A stretch of DNA of 53,126 nucleotides from Candidatus Hydrogenedentota bacterium (GTDB taxonomy: Bacteria; Hydrogenedentota; Hydrogenedentia; Hydrogenedentales; CAILVY01). The stretch covers positions 1-53,126 of the forward strand of contig JAKQOG010000072.1 in NCBI GenBank assembly GCA_029565395.1, written 5' to 3'. Below the pieces are notes generated by a model. The model was not told the origin of the DNA. It ran no database searches and saw only the letters and a list, made by a program, of their open reading frames with translations. This document shows positions 34,705-43,774 of this stretch, piece by piece. The position numbers and the translations under genes were made by a program. The number at the start of each line of letters is the position of its first letter. Position 1 is the stretch's first letter.

Positions 34705-37700
34705 TCATGGGGGTATTGAACCTAACATCGCTTTGAGCAAAACTATTTCCTTCATGAGGTCATACCGGCATGCAAGTAATTCTTCATAATCCAGTTCGTA
34801 CGGCCGTGTCTGGCGTGTGATTTCGTCGATATTTCTGGCCTGCCAGCCTACAAGCTTTTCCACGGACTCCTTCAAGATGGTTTCCGCATGATCCGCATTT
34901 GCATTGCGGCCGGCGTCATGCGCTTTTTTGATTTGTTCGCGGAGCAGGTACAGCATCCGATAGTCTTCCTGGCCGTCCCGGCAGGCTTCCCAACGGCGAG
35001 AAGGAACCACTTTATCATTGGTTTGATATACCACGGCCCAGTCCGTGCCTTCCAGCGGCCACCAGAGGTCGTGCGCCTTGTAGCACCAAAATCCCGCGCC
35101 TTGCAGTCCTAAATACCAAGCGAGCCATGCGTATCCGCGGTAATAGCCTAATGGCAGCAAATCCTTCGCGGGGTCTGTGGCTTCATAGGCCCATAATGTA
35201 GGGGCATTTTGTTGGAACCACGCCAGAAGTTCGGGATCGCGTTTTAGGATATTCATCTCCGGTTGCCAGATATCGATTAAATCCTTGAATTCTGACACAT
35301 ATTCCACCCGCAGCAGGCCTGTGGGATCAGCGTATATCCTTGCCTTGGGATCGGCGGCTTTCACGCGCGTGCAAAATCGCTTGAGCGCGGGGATGTTGGT
35401 AAATCCTGTGATCCAGGGCTCGTCGATGGGATAATAGGCCCAGCGATCATAGCCCACGCCTTGTTCGGCGAAATGTTTTGCCATGGTTCGGACTGCTGTG
35501 GAGAATCCTTTGTTTTCTAATGTGCTCCCAGGTTCAATCTTGATGTTTTCGGGCCATTTCACGGAGGGGGGAGAAGAATAGAAAAATTGAAAATAGGCGG
35601 GAACCCTCGCGAGCCCGGCATCCACCTTCTGCCAATCCACGGGGCCGCTGAGATTTCCATCAGTATCGAGAGGAAGCGTCGGAAGTGGGGGACCATACCC
35701 TACATTGATGCCGTGGTCGATCATGTCTTTCAATTCCTGGTCACTGGATGTTTCACGAGCGAAATTTGACCAGTTGATTTGCGCGTATACCCCTTCCGGA
35801 AGACGTGCGGGCAATACTTCAATCGTAATCGGCACTTCGCGGAGGGTGGAGGGTTTTTCGAGCGTTCCCAAATATAACGTGATGGCATATATGCCCGCCT
35901 CCAGGCCATGGGTATCCACCACCAGCCAGAGTTGTGAGGTTTCAAACGGCGCAAGCGTGATACATCGAGATAGGTCCAGTTCCGGCAGTGCATCCAGCGT
36001 CCTATTTCCTTTTTGTGTTGGAACGCAGATGCCCCGCCGAAGCGAAATATGCTTGGCGAGCGCTGGTTCGGGCGTTGGATTGCCGCCTTGGAGGTTTGGT
36101 TTCGAAAAGACGCATCGCATCTCCACGGCATGCGAAGTAATGTTTAAAAGGTTTAACGCTACGTCTTCAAACTCGTCGCCGAACGCCGTGACATGCACCG
36201 GTGTTGATGGGGCGAGTGTTTCCGGCATGGCATCGGGATCAAAGGTGTCCCAGGGATTCGCATCTGGCCAATAGACGAACGAACCGGTATTTCCCGCTTT
36301 CCAGAAGGTTTCCAGGCTTTGTGCGATGGTGGAAAGCTCCCGCGCCTGCTTGCGCAAGGCTGTGGCCTGTTCCGGGAGTCCGGTGGTTCCTTTTGGATGC
36401 GCTACTGCCTGCTGCGCGGCGTCAAGCTTCATCCATTGTCCCGCCAGCCCCTCTGAATATCCCTCCGGACATGCCGTTATGGCCTGTCTGCATTTAGTTA
36501 CAACCTCCTGATAGTTGCACGTATCAGGAGACGCAGGCCGCACATTTAATTTTGCTCTTCCAAAGACTTGTCCGCCGTTGGAACTTGCTAGAGTGAGTGT
36601 AAGCGAGGCTTTTTCTCTAAAAGGCATGCACCAGGATAAGGCGGCGTCATTCGAACCGGGCGGAATAGGTGTAATGCGTGTTTCTCCGCCATGTTTTTTC
36701 GTTTGCACGGTAATCGCCGCGAATGCATTTTCCGGAGCGGGGGAGGCCCATTGCACATGCATTGAGTTTTCCCCGCAGTAGACTTCATCGAATGAAATTT
36801 CCGCTTTGGGCGCTTCTGTTTCATTTGATAATCCGGGTTTTCCAAGTGGAATGTTCCCGTTGGCGGTCATGGCGGAATTTCCACGAAGACTCGGCCATGC
36901 AATCGCACCACTGCCTCCCCAAGTCAATGCCGTAATGCCTTTTTCGGTGACCATCAGTGCTTCGAGTGCGCCATCGCCATCGATATCGCCCAGCGCGGAT
37001 GCCCCATTACCGTTCGTACCTAATTTCAATGGCGCGAGTACTTTTCCTTCCGCGCTTACCAGGAAATGACTGGCCCCGGTGACTAAATCGGTCTGACGCA
37101 TGGAAACTAAAATTTCCTGTTTGCCATCACCGTTTACATCGCCCACCGCCGGAGCCCAGAAAATTCCATGACCGCCCAATTCCACCCGCCAACGTTCCGA
37201 ACTGTCCGCATTCGTGCAGTAGAGATAGTTGCCCTTGTCTCCGTGCAGGGTTTCGAGTTTGCCATCGCCATCCAGATCCACCGTAGCATTCGAGATGTAA
37301 CTTTGCATCACATCCTGCGTGCGCCATTTGAACGTTCCCGTGCGTCCGTCCAATGCCATCAGACAGGGATACCGGCCGGTGTTGCTGCGCGTGACAAGTA
37401 CTTCCGCAGCTCCGTTACAATCCCGATCGGCCAGATTTATTCCGGACCTGCCATAGGGTGCATTTTCCGTGTACCGCCAGACGACTCCGCCCATGCCATT
37501 CAGACAATAGATATTGCCGTTATCCGTGCCGTAGACGATTTCGGCGAAACCGTCTCCATTCACATCGCCCACGGCGGGGGTGCCTACACGGTAGGGGTCC
37601 CCATAAAAGCGCCACAACGTTTCCCCGCGTGCATTCAAGCAATATAGCCAGCCGTCTTGGCGTCCCACGATTATTTCCAATCCTTTTGATGGATGCACGT

Positions 37701-38088
37701 CGGCAACGACACTGATTCCCACACTGACGGTGCCCGATGTTAATGGCGCTGTCCATTTTGTTTTGCCTGTATCATCCAGACAGACCACTCGGGCATCCAA
37801 GAGTCCTACCAGGATTTCCGCATGGCCATCTTCATCAATATCCGCCACTGTCGCCGGGGCAATAATTGGCTTGTCGAGGGATATGGTCCATAGCGCTTTG
37901 CCGGTTCCGTCCACCAACGACAATGCATTATCCGCCGCCACGACCACCCCCGTAGGCTTTTCTGCATTTGGAAACAGCGTGGGGGAGTGAGGCATTGAGT
38001 CCGTTTTGAATTCCCATTCTAGCGTCTGCGCGCCACAGAATCCGCCCAAAAGCATAAAACCGGTTACGAGGAATACATTCTTAAGCAC
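34705..38088 (-). CDS. secreted beta-propeller plus DUF4091 protein
   Basis: 1127 aa from the GTG at 38088, which follows GGAGGG by seven bases and starts a clean signal (VLKNVFLVTGFMLLGGFCGAQ); an ATG at 38160 would bury that signal. About 25-420 are PQQ/FG-GAP-type blades rich in calcium-loop-like DVNGDG (LVGLLDARVVCLDDTGKTKW; DVNGDGFAEIVYGTDNGNIY). About 450-620 is a beta-sandwich and helical linker. About 640-1110 carries the DUF4091 fold: WAYYPIDEPW, IWQPEMNIL, YRGYAWLAWYLGLQGAGFWCY, EDYRMLYLLR. DUF4091 proteins resemble TIM-barrel glycosidases, so an extracellular carbohydrate-active role is likely. The substrate is unknown. Confidence 0.88.
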   Translation of the reverse strand: MLKNVFLVTGFMLLGGFCGAQTLEWEFKTDSMPHSPTLFPNAEKPTGVVVAADNALSLVDGTGKALWTISLDKPIIAPATVADIDEDGHAEILVGLLDARVVCLDDTGKTKWTAPLTSGTVSVGISVVADVHPSKGLEIIVGRQDGWLYCLNARGETLWRFYGDPYRVGTPAVGDVNGDGFAEIVYGTDNGNIYCLNGMGGVVWRYTENAPYGRSGINLADRDCNGAAEVLVTRSNTGRYPCLMALDGRTGTFKWRTQDVMQSYISNATVDLDGDGKLETLHGDKGNYLYCTNADSSERWRVELGGHGIFWAPAVGDVNGDGKQEILVSMRQTDLVTGASHFLVSAEGKVLAPLKLGTNGNGASALGDIDGDGALEALMVTEKGITALTWGGSGAIAWPSLRGNSAMTANGNIPLGKPGLSNETEAPKAEISFDEVYCGENSMHVQWASPAPENAFAAITVQTKKHGGETRITPIPPGSNDAALSWCMPFREKASLTLTLASSNGGQVFGRAKLNVRPASPDTCNYQEVVTKCRQAITACPEGYSEGLAGQWMKLDAAQQAVAHPKGTTGLPEQATALRKQARELSTIAQSLETFWKAGNTGSFVYWPDANPWDTFDPDAMPETLAPSTPVHVTAFGDEFEDVALNLLNITSHAVEMRCVFSKPNLQGGNPTPEPALAKHISLRRGICVPTQKGNRTLDALPELDLSRCITLAPFETSQLWLVVDTHGLEAGIYAITLYLGTLEKPSTLREVPITIEVLPARLPEGVYAQINWSNFARETSSDQELKDMIDHGINVGYGPPLPTLPLDTDGNLSGPVDWQKVDAGLARVPAYFQFFYSSPPSVKWPENIKIEPGSTLENKGFSTAVRTMAKHFAEQGVGYDRWAYYPIDEPWITGFTNIPALKRFCTRVKAADPKARIYADPTGLLRVEYVSEFKDLIDIWQPEMNILKRDPELLAWFQQNAPTLWAYEATDPAKDLLPLGYYRGYAWLAWYLGLQGAGFWCYKAHDLWWPLEGTDWAVVYQTNDKVVPSRRWEACRDGQEDYRMLYLLREQIKKAHDAGRNANADHAETILKESVEKLVGWQARNIDEITRQTRPYELDYEELLACRYDLMKEIVLLKAMLGSIPP

Positions 38089-38217
38089 AACTACGCCCTC
38101 CAAACTGAAACAACTATGAATAGCAGGGATGATTTTAACCATAAACAGTATTCGCCGCAATGATCTGCGTGCTCAAAAACAAGCAGAAAAATGATTCGCA
38201 GAAAAAATAGATCTCTA

Positions 38218-38308
38218 CGACCTCTTCAAGGTCGTTTTATGGGGTATCTTTTCCGGGGGTATCGCTGGCGCTCAACCCCCGGCTACTTTCGTTCACACCT
38301 TCGGTGTG
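38218..38308. repeat. triple-hairpin intergenic element
   Basis: Three perfect hairpins lie in a row. The first is CGACCT/AGGTCG (38218-38223, 38229-38234, loop 5). The second is CCGGGGGT/ACCCCCGG (38253-38260, 38275-38282, loop 14). The third is CACACC/GGTGTG (38294-38299, 38303-38308, loop 3). The spacing and GC-rich stems resemble a structured dispersed repeat. No open frame of coding character passes through it. Confidence 0.65.
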
Positions 38309-38542
38309 GCGAGAGAAGAACGGCCCGCAAAGATCCTCTAATACTGCATCATATTCTCGTCAGCAAGAGTGCAACTCATGAACAAGGAGATTAAAAATAC
38401 TAGATGAATCCTGGATTCGATATATATTTTCCCTGGTCTAAAAAATGTGTTGGGCAAAAGTAATTTTCATGGTTTCCGAGGGAATCTATGATTCATGGCA
38501 ACTTGTTCGCAGTTCCTCTTGGGAACGTAAATATTCATTCCC

Positions 38543-38582
38543 ACTCTCTGCGGAGCTTTGCGTTCTCGGAGGACTCTGCGTT
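38543..38582. repeat. imperfect CTCTGCG-type repeat
   Basis: About 40 bases contain CTCTGCGGA, CTTTGCGTT and CTCTGCGTT in register. They are degenerate copies of a short motif that I recall from intergenic repeats of related genomes. No coding signal is seen. Confidence 0.35.
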
Positions 38583-38694
38583 GTGCTATTTTTTCTCATT
38601 CAGCGGGTGAATCTTGATGTTTCGGAATTCGATGGCGCCGCAACGACAGGATTTTTTAGTTATCTCAACGCTATGTGACGACAATATGTGCATT

Positions 38695-38709
38695 CCAAGT
38701 ACAACTTGG
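38695..38709. repeat. palindrome CCAAGT-ACA-ACTTGG
   Basis: A perfect 6-base stem with a 3-base loop, followed by GAACGAG. It resembles the widespread GTTCCCAAG...CTTGGGAAC dispersed palindrome and lies directly before the 9-base tandem array. Confidence 0.5.
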
Positions 38710-38723
38710 GAACGAGCGGAAAT

Positions 38724-38819
38724 GGGAAGTCTGGGAAGTCTGGGAGGTCTGGGAGGTCTGGGAGGTCTGGGAAGTCTGGGAGGTCTGGGAGGTCTGGGAG
38801 GTCTGGGAGGTCTGGGAAG
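38724..38819. repeat. 9-base G-rich tandem array (10 units plus a partial copy)
   Basis: Ten consecutive copies of GGGAGGTCT or GGGAAGTCT (A variants at units 1, 2 and 6) end with a partial GGGAAG. Every unit opens with GGG, so many GGG-N6-GGG spacings are present and the plus strand could fold into G-quadruplexes. The unit is three codons long and stop-free in all frames, which creates false open frames. The array ends about 100 bases before the start of the second DUF4091 gene. Confidence 0.95.
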
Positions 38820-38920
38820 AATGAGACTCATGGGAATAACGTGAAAAGACTGGCTTGCGGTGGTATAGAGCCGGGGGCTATGCTGTCCTAAACAAAAAAA
38901 CTGCCAAGGAGAGATGGACC

Positions 38921-41900
38921 ATGGTGTATGTGCGATATGCGATTTTTGCAGTGACGATAGGGTGGGTTGGTGTGGCGGGGGCACAGACGATTCCCGTGCC
39001 GAATGCTTCATTTGAGACGGGGGATGCCGTACCGGCCCAATGGACCCTATCCGGAGGCGCGGGAACGTGGCTTATGGAAGGCTCGGACGGCGCCCATGCG
39101 ATTGCCGTCACGGGCACGGGCGCTTCGGGTGAAACGAATTACTGGCGCTCGGAAACGTTGCCGTTGGAGCCCTTCACGGTGTATCAACTGCGATTCAAGG
39201 CGCGTCGTGTGGACGGCATGGGGGGATGCCCCATCACCGGTCCGGATTTCTGCAATCGCGATCTGGGCGAACTCTCGAATGAATGGAAATCATACACATC
39301 CATTTTTATTACGCCCACTCAACTTACCCCGGAGGAGTCCTATATTCGGTTCGGTCAGTGGGAAGTGAAAGGGACGGTGGCATATGACGCAGTTGAACTG
39401 GTGCGCGTGCAGCCGGTTTACGCAGAACGTGACACTATAATGCTGGGCGACGGCGAAAGCATCCGCGGGAAGGAATACACGTTTAATGCCCGGTTGAATG
39501 GAAATTCCGGCAATCATGCCCGGCCCTTGGCGGAAAACAAGTGCAATTTCAATACCCCGCGCTGGTGTTTTGGTCCCGGCAGTTCCCTTGTCTACCGGCA
39601 TCGGATAGACCGTCTGGCCCAGGAGAAGGCATCCGTGGAAGTCAATGTTGGACTTTACGGCTCCGGTATGCTATTGGTTGAAGCGAGTATAGAAGGGGAA
39701 GCCTGGCGGGAATTGGGAAAGTTAGATAGTGAAAAAACCGGATCGTTTGCAATTCCTACAGATATGCTGCCGCAGAAAGAGGTCTGGGTGCGGCTAAGTG
39801 TGAAGGAAGGCTCCCTTCAAGTGCACGGTTACACCTATCACGCCACGCTGGACAAGGAAGCTGGGGAGTGGCATGGCGCCACCCATTTTGCCGCGGTATT
39901 ACAGCAGGACCCGTGTCTGCATGTTGTGATCGAGCGCGTGGGCGAGGAGATACCGGGCGGCGATACCCTGTTTAAAGCGCGGGCCATCAACATGAGCGGT
40001 CAGAAAATAGCCTTGCATCCGACACTCACCGTGATTCCCGAACAAGGCGCGGCGGAGACCTTTGAAGGCTGCATGATATCCACTCAACGGGTCCCTGAAA
40101 GCGGCCAGGTGTTGCCAAAAGAAAAAGCGATGACACAGGTGCAAATCCCCTATGAACTTTCGGCCACCGGCCCCATGCTGATCCGTTTCTCCCTCGGCAA
40201 TGAATCACCCTATAACACGGAAATCCCCATCAAAGTTGCAGAATTATTCAACAGTTCTTTTGGGGAGACTCTGCCGCAGTCCTCGGATCGCGTGGGGCTG
40301 TGGTGGGCGTCCTCCGGCTGGAAAATCAGCCAGAAGCGGCCTCTGCCCAAAGCCCATGGGGAATGTCTCCAAATAAAGACCGCGAAAAATGAAATGGAAG
40401 CCGCGCAGTTGGTGGTGCGTCCGAGCAAGCCCCTGAAAGGATTCCTGGCCAAAACCGAGGCCTTAAAAGGTCCTGCTGATGCGGTTATTCCTGCGGAAGA
40501 CGTGGAAGTGCTGCGCGTCCGGTATGTCAATGTGACTCAACCGACCGATTACACGAGTGTAGCCGCGTCTTGGCCCGATCCCTTGCCGCCCTTCAAGGGC
40601 GCCATCGATCTCGCGGAAAACATGAATCAGCCCTTGTGGGTGCGTGTAAAACCGCCCAAGGAGACGCCTGCCGGGGTATATAAAGGCATGATCGCGCTCA
40701 CGGCGGAACATTTTAAGAAGGAAGTGCCTATTGAAGTGACCGTATTCGATTTCACCCTGCCCGATACAATGACCTGCACCACTGCCTTTGGTTTCGGACA
40801 TGGGAGAGCCTTTCAGTACCATAAGGTGACTGATCCCCAGCAACAACGCGCGGTATATGAAAAGTATCTGGCCGCATTGTCCGCGCATCACATTGGCCCC
40901 TACAATCCGGCCGCGCTCGATCCGTTTAAGGTGACGTGGGATAAACTTACACCTGCTTTCGATTGGGCCGCATGGGATGCCGCCATGACGAAAGCCTTCG
41001 ATCACTATCACTTTAATGGCTTTGTTGTCTCTTTTCCCGGCATGGGGGGCGGCACGTTCTATTCACGAGACGAGCCCAGCCTCTTTGGGTATGCGGAAAA
41101 TACTCCTGAGTATAAAGCGGCATTTACCGCCTATGGCAACCAATTGAATGCCCATCTCGTGGAAAAGGGCTGGGCGGATAAATCGTATGTTTATTGGTTT
41201 GATGAGCCGGATCCCAAAGACTATGAATTTGTCATGAACGGCTTCCGGAAGATTAAGGAAGCCGCTCCCAATGTCGGGCGCATGCTCACCGAGCAAGTCG
41301 AACCTGCTTTGGTGGGCGGGCCGAATATCTGGTGTCCGCTGACCCCGGCCTTTGATGTAACGCTTGCCCAACAACGTCAGGCTGAAGGGGATAAATTCTG
41401 GTGGTACGTATGCACCGGTCCCAAAGCGCCCTATGTGACTTTGTTTATCGACCATCCTGGCACCGAATTGCGCGTATGGCTCTGGCAAACCTGGCAGCGG
41501 CGCATCCAGGGCATTCTTGTTTGGGAAACAAACTATTGGAGCAGTGATGCGGCCTATCCCGATTCTGCCTATCCGCAGAACCCCTATGAGGATCCCATGG
41601 GCTGGACATCGGGGTATGGCACTCCTGCTGGGACTCGCTTGCCGTGGGGGAATGGCGATGGCCGTTTTATCTATCCGCCCGAAGCCGCCGCCGATGGTAA
41701 TCCGGCCCAACCCGTTCTGGACCCGCCCGTGGACAGTATTCGTATCGAAATGCTCCGGGACGGTCTCGAAGACTATGAATATTTTACAATGCTGGAGAAA
41801 CTGCTGGCTGAAAAGGGTGCAAAACTCCCTGGGGAAGAGGTTGTATCATATAAGGCGTTATTGGCGGTTCCAGCAGAGGTAACCACCGACTTGACCCATT

Positions 41901-41977
41901 TCAGCAAAGCCCCCGAACCCCTTGAAAAGCATCGGGAAGCCTTGGCGCACGCATTGGAGCAACTGCTTGATTTATAG
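38921..41977 (+). CDS. secreted DUF4091 protein with carbohydrate-binding-like N-terminus
   Basis: 1018 aa. The ATG at 38921 has AAGGAG upstream and begins a signal peptide (MVYVRYAIFAVTIGWVGVAGAQ). About 25-150 is a jelly-roll resembling carbohydrate-binding modules (PVPNASFETGDAVPAQWTLS). A second sandwich covers about 180-310. The DUF4091 region runs from about 440 to 1000: WVRVKPPKETPAGVYKGMIAL, SYVYWFDEPDPKDYEF, RVWLWQTWQRRIQGILVWETNYW, MLRDGLEDYEYFTMLEKLL. It is homologous in this last part to the gene at 34705-38088 but differs completely in the front half. Secreted glycosidase-like function is inferred. Confidence 0.9.
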   Translation: MVYVRYAIFAVTIGWVGVAGAQTIPVPNASFETGDAVPAQWTLSGGAGTWLMEGSDGAHAIAVTGTGASGETNYWRSETLPLEPFTVYQLRFKARRVDGMGGCPITGPDFCNRDLGELSNEWKSYTSIFITPTQLTPEESYIRFGQWEVKGTVAYDAVELVRVQPVYAERDTIMLGDGESIRGKEYTFNARLNGNSGNHARPLAENKCNFNTPRWCFGPGSSLVYRHRIDRLAQEKASVEVNVGLYGSGMLLVEASIEGEAWRELGKLDSEKTGSFAIPTDMLPQKEVWVRLSVKEGSLQVHGYTYHATLDKEAGEWHGATHFAAVLQQDPCLHVVIERVGEEIPGGDTLFKARAINMSGQKIALHPTLTVIPEQGAAETFEGCMISTQRVPESGQVLPKEKAMTQVQIPYELSATGPMLIRFSLGNESPYNTEIPIKVAELFNSSFGETLPQSSDRVGLWWASSGWKISQKRPLPKAHGECLQIKTAKNEMEAAQLVVRPSKPLKGFLAKTEALKGPADAVIPAEDVEVLRVRYVNVTQPTDYTSVAASWPDPLPPFKGAIDLAENMNQPLWVRVKPPKETPAGVYKGMIALTAEHFKKEVPIEVTVFDFTLPDTMTCTTAFGFGHGRAFQYHKVTDPQQQRAVYEKYLAALSAHHIGPYNPAALDPFKVTWDKLTPAFDWAAWDAAMTKAFDHYHFNGFVVSFPGMGGGTFYSRDEPSLFGYAENTPEYKAAFTAYGNQLNAHLVEKGWADKSYVYWFDEPDPKDYEFVMNGFRKIKEAAPNVGRMLTEQVEPALVGGPNIWCPLTPAFDVTLAQQRQAEGDKFWWYVCTGPKAPYVTLFIDHPGTELRVWLWQTWQRRIQGILVWETNYWSSDAAYPDSAYPQNPYEDPMGWTSGYGTPAGTRLPWGNGDGRFIYPPEAAADGNPAQPVLDPPVDSIRIEMLRDGLEDYEYFTMLEKLLAEKGAKLPGEEVVSYKALLAVPAEVTTDLTHFSKAPEPLEKHREALAHALEQLLDL

Positions 41978-42060
41978 TTGGTATAGATCGGTAATAGCTG
42001 GAATATATCGTATTGTGTTATGTAAATCAACACAAACCAACAAATATACAGTGAGGAACT

Positions 42061-43758
42061 ATGAAAAATATCGCTTTGTCTATTCCGGTATTGCTGTTAA
42101 GTTTCATGCCTGCGATGGGTCAAGTGGAACGCTTTTTCGGGGAGCCGGTGGAACTCAAGAGTAATTTCATCTACTTTACGAGTTGGCAAAATGTCCGGCA
42201 GGGCAATTTTAGCTGGCAGGTAGATTATCCTCCTGATATGAGTGAAGAAGATAAAGCCAAGAATGCGTGGTTGGCTGGGGATAGTGAATTGCCGGCCCGA
42301 TTTGCACTGGTGGACATGCCGCGCGGGATTCGCCTGGTGGCACAAAAAGCGGTTAAAATGCCTTATCAATCGGGCCAACAGGCTGCACAGGTTTTCGATG
42401 AGGGGAAGTACAAGGCTTGGAGCACTGTTCCACCTTGTTCTGAGGCTGAACCTTTCAGTACGAAAGATAAAATCCTTCCTGGATACAATTCCCATGTGGC
42501 ATATTCGGAATCGGTGGACGGTGTTACCTGGGAGCAGCCCAAGCTCGGCTTATTCGAGTATGCGGGGAACAACGAGAACAACATAGTGTTTCGAGGCGAC
42601 CTGAACGGGTCGATTCGCGGGCTCCATACGTGCTGTGTGTTTATCGATCCGTCCAGTAAAGAAGAACGGTACAAAATGCTGTATTTGGGCATTGTTACCG
42701 ATGAAGAATGGGAGGCTTTTGCGGCGAAGTATCCGGATGAGGTGGATACGATGGCGCGGCGTCCGGACGTGGGAGGCTTCCGCTGCGTGGTGGCAGTGTT
42801 TGGCGCAGTATCCGCGGATGGCATTCACTGGGTTTCGTTGCCCGAACCGCTGATGATCCAGCATGCCGATACGCACAACACCTGTTATTACGATGAAGAC
42901 CGCAAGGAATATGTGGCCTATTTGCGCGGCTGGCAGGTGAATCCCAAGGCGGAAGGATGGGCGGACAAAAGCACGGACAATTGGATCGGCGTGGGGCGGC
43001 GTTCCATAGCCCGGGCCACCAGCAAGGATTTCCGCCATTTCAGCAAGCCGGAATTGGTGGTTTCCACCGGCGCCGACATGGCCCCGAGTCATCTCTTTTA
43101 CACCAATGGAAAGACCACCCTTCCTGGAATCCCTAATAATCACGTGATGTTCCCCTGGGTTTGGGAGTTGGAAAGCGATGGCGGTTCCGTGGGGTTGTTG
43201 TCGAGCGCCGACGGCATGTGCTGGTCGATGGTGGCGGGCAGTCCTGTGGTGGAAATCGGCAAACCGGGCGATCCCGATGGCGGATATATTGTCTGTTCAG
43301 GTAATTTGTTGGAATATCCGGGCGACCTATGGGGCATCCCTTACGGCGGCAATCCGATACCGCATAAATATCCCGGCCGTGACATGGCTAAACGGAAGGG
43401 CTTGTATCCAAACGTTCCGGGAGTGGGGGGACTGGCCACTTGGCCGCGTGGACGCCTCGTGGCGCTTCAATGCGATGAAGAGGGCGAGTTTGCCACGGTG
43501 GCGGTGATTCCCAAGGGCAACAATATCCGCCTGAACGCCTCTGTCAAACCCACAGGGTATATCAAGACCTCGGTCCGAATTTTGGGCAAAGAAACCATTC
43601 CCGGCAGGAACTTTTCGGATGCGGACCGGCTACTCGGCGACAGCCTTGCCATGCCGGTTACCTGGCAAGGAGAAAGCGGGCTGAACCATAATGGCGAGCC
43701 GGTCATATTCAGTTTTCAACTGCGCCAGGCCTCGCTTTACGGGATTGAGTTTTACTAA
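42061..43758 (+). CDS. secreted five-bladed-propeller protein, GH32/GH43-like
   Basis: 565 aa with a signal peptide (KNIALSIPVLLLSFMPAMGQ) and GAGGA before the ATG. The middle (about 120-430) shows propeller-type repeats used by GH32/43/62-like enzymes: YSESVDGVTWEQPKLGLFEY, SADGIHWVSLPEPL, NTCYYDEDRKEYVAYLRGW, ATSKDFRHFSKPELV, SSADGMCWSMVAGSPVVEIG. The last about 120 residues form a jelly-roll (LNASVKPTGYIKTSVRI). Candidate acidic residues cannot be fixed without a structural model. It follows the DUF4091 gene by 83 bases on the same strand, so the two are probably expressed together on glycans. Confidence 0.75.
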   Translation: MKNIALSIPVLLLSFMPAMGQVERFFGEPVELKSNFIYFTSWQNVRQGNFSWQVDYPPDMSEEDKAKNAWLAGDSELPARFALVDMPRGIRLVAQKAVKMPYQSGQQAAQVFDEGKYKAWSTVPPCSEAEPFSTKDKILPGYNSHVAYSESVDGVTWEQPKLGLFEYAGNNENNIVFRGDLNGSIRGLHTCCVFIDPSSKEERYKMLYLGIVTDEEWEAFAAKYPDEVDTMARRPDVGGFRCVVAVFGAVSADGIHWVSLPEPLMIQHADTHNTCYYDEDRKEYVAYLRGWQVNPKAEGWADKSTDNWIGVGRRSIARATSKDFRHFSKPELVVSTGADMAPSHLFYTNGKTTLPGIPNNHVMFPWVWELESDGGSVGLLSSADGMCWSMVAGSPVVEIGKPGDPDGGYIVCSGNLLEYPGDLWGIPYGGNPIPHKYPGRDMAKRKGLYPNVPGVGGLATWPRGRLVALQCDEEGEFATVAVIPKGNNIRLNASVKPTGYIKTSVRILGKETIPGRNFSDADRLLGDSLAMPVTWQGESGLNHNGEPVIFSFQLRQASLYGIEFY

Positions 43759-43774
43759 TGGGCGCAAGGCAGCC

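Noticed and set aside
38089..38160. ATG at 38160 as start of the first DUF4091 protein
   Set aside because: It would place 24 residues ahead of the signal peptide; the GTG at 38088 has GGAGGG and starts the signal.
38191..38394. 67-residue plus-strand frame over the triple-hairpin element
   Set aside because: It reads through three perfect hairpins with no ribosome site; better explained as a structured repeat.
38724..38819. Possible CRISPR array
   Set aside because: Units are 9 bases without spacers and no cas gene is nearby.
38614..38891. Frames through the 9-base array on both strands (GRSGRS, LGGLGG and PRPPRP type repeats)
   Set aside because: A three-codon unit without stops opens every frame; no signal, start site or homology supports a protein.
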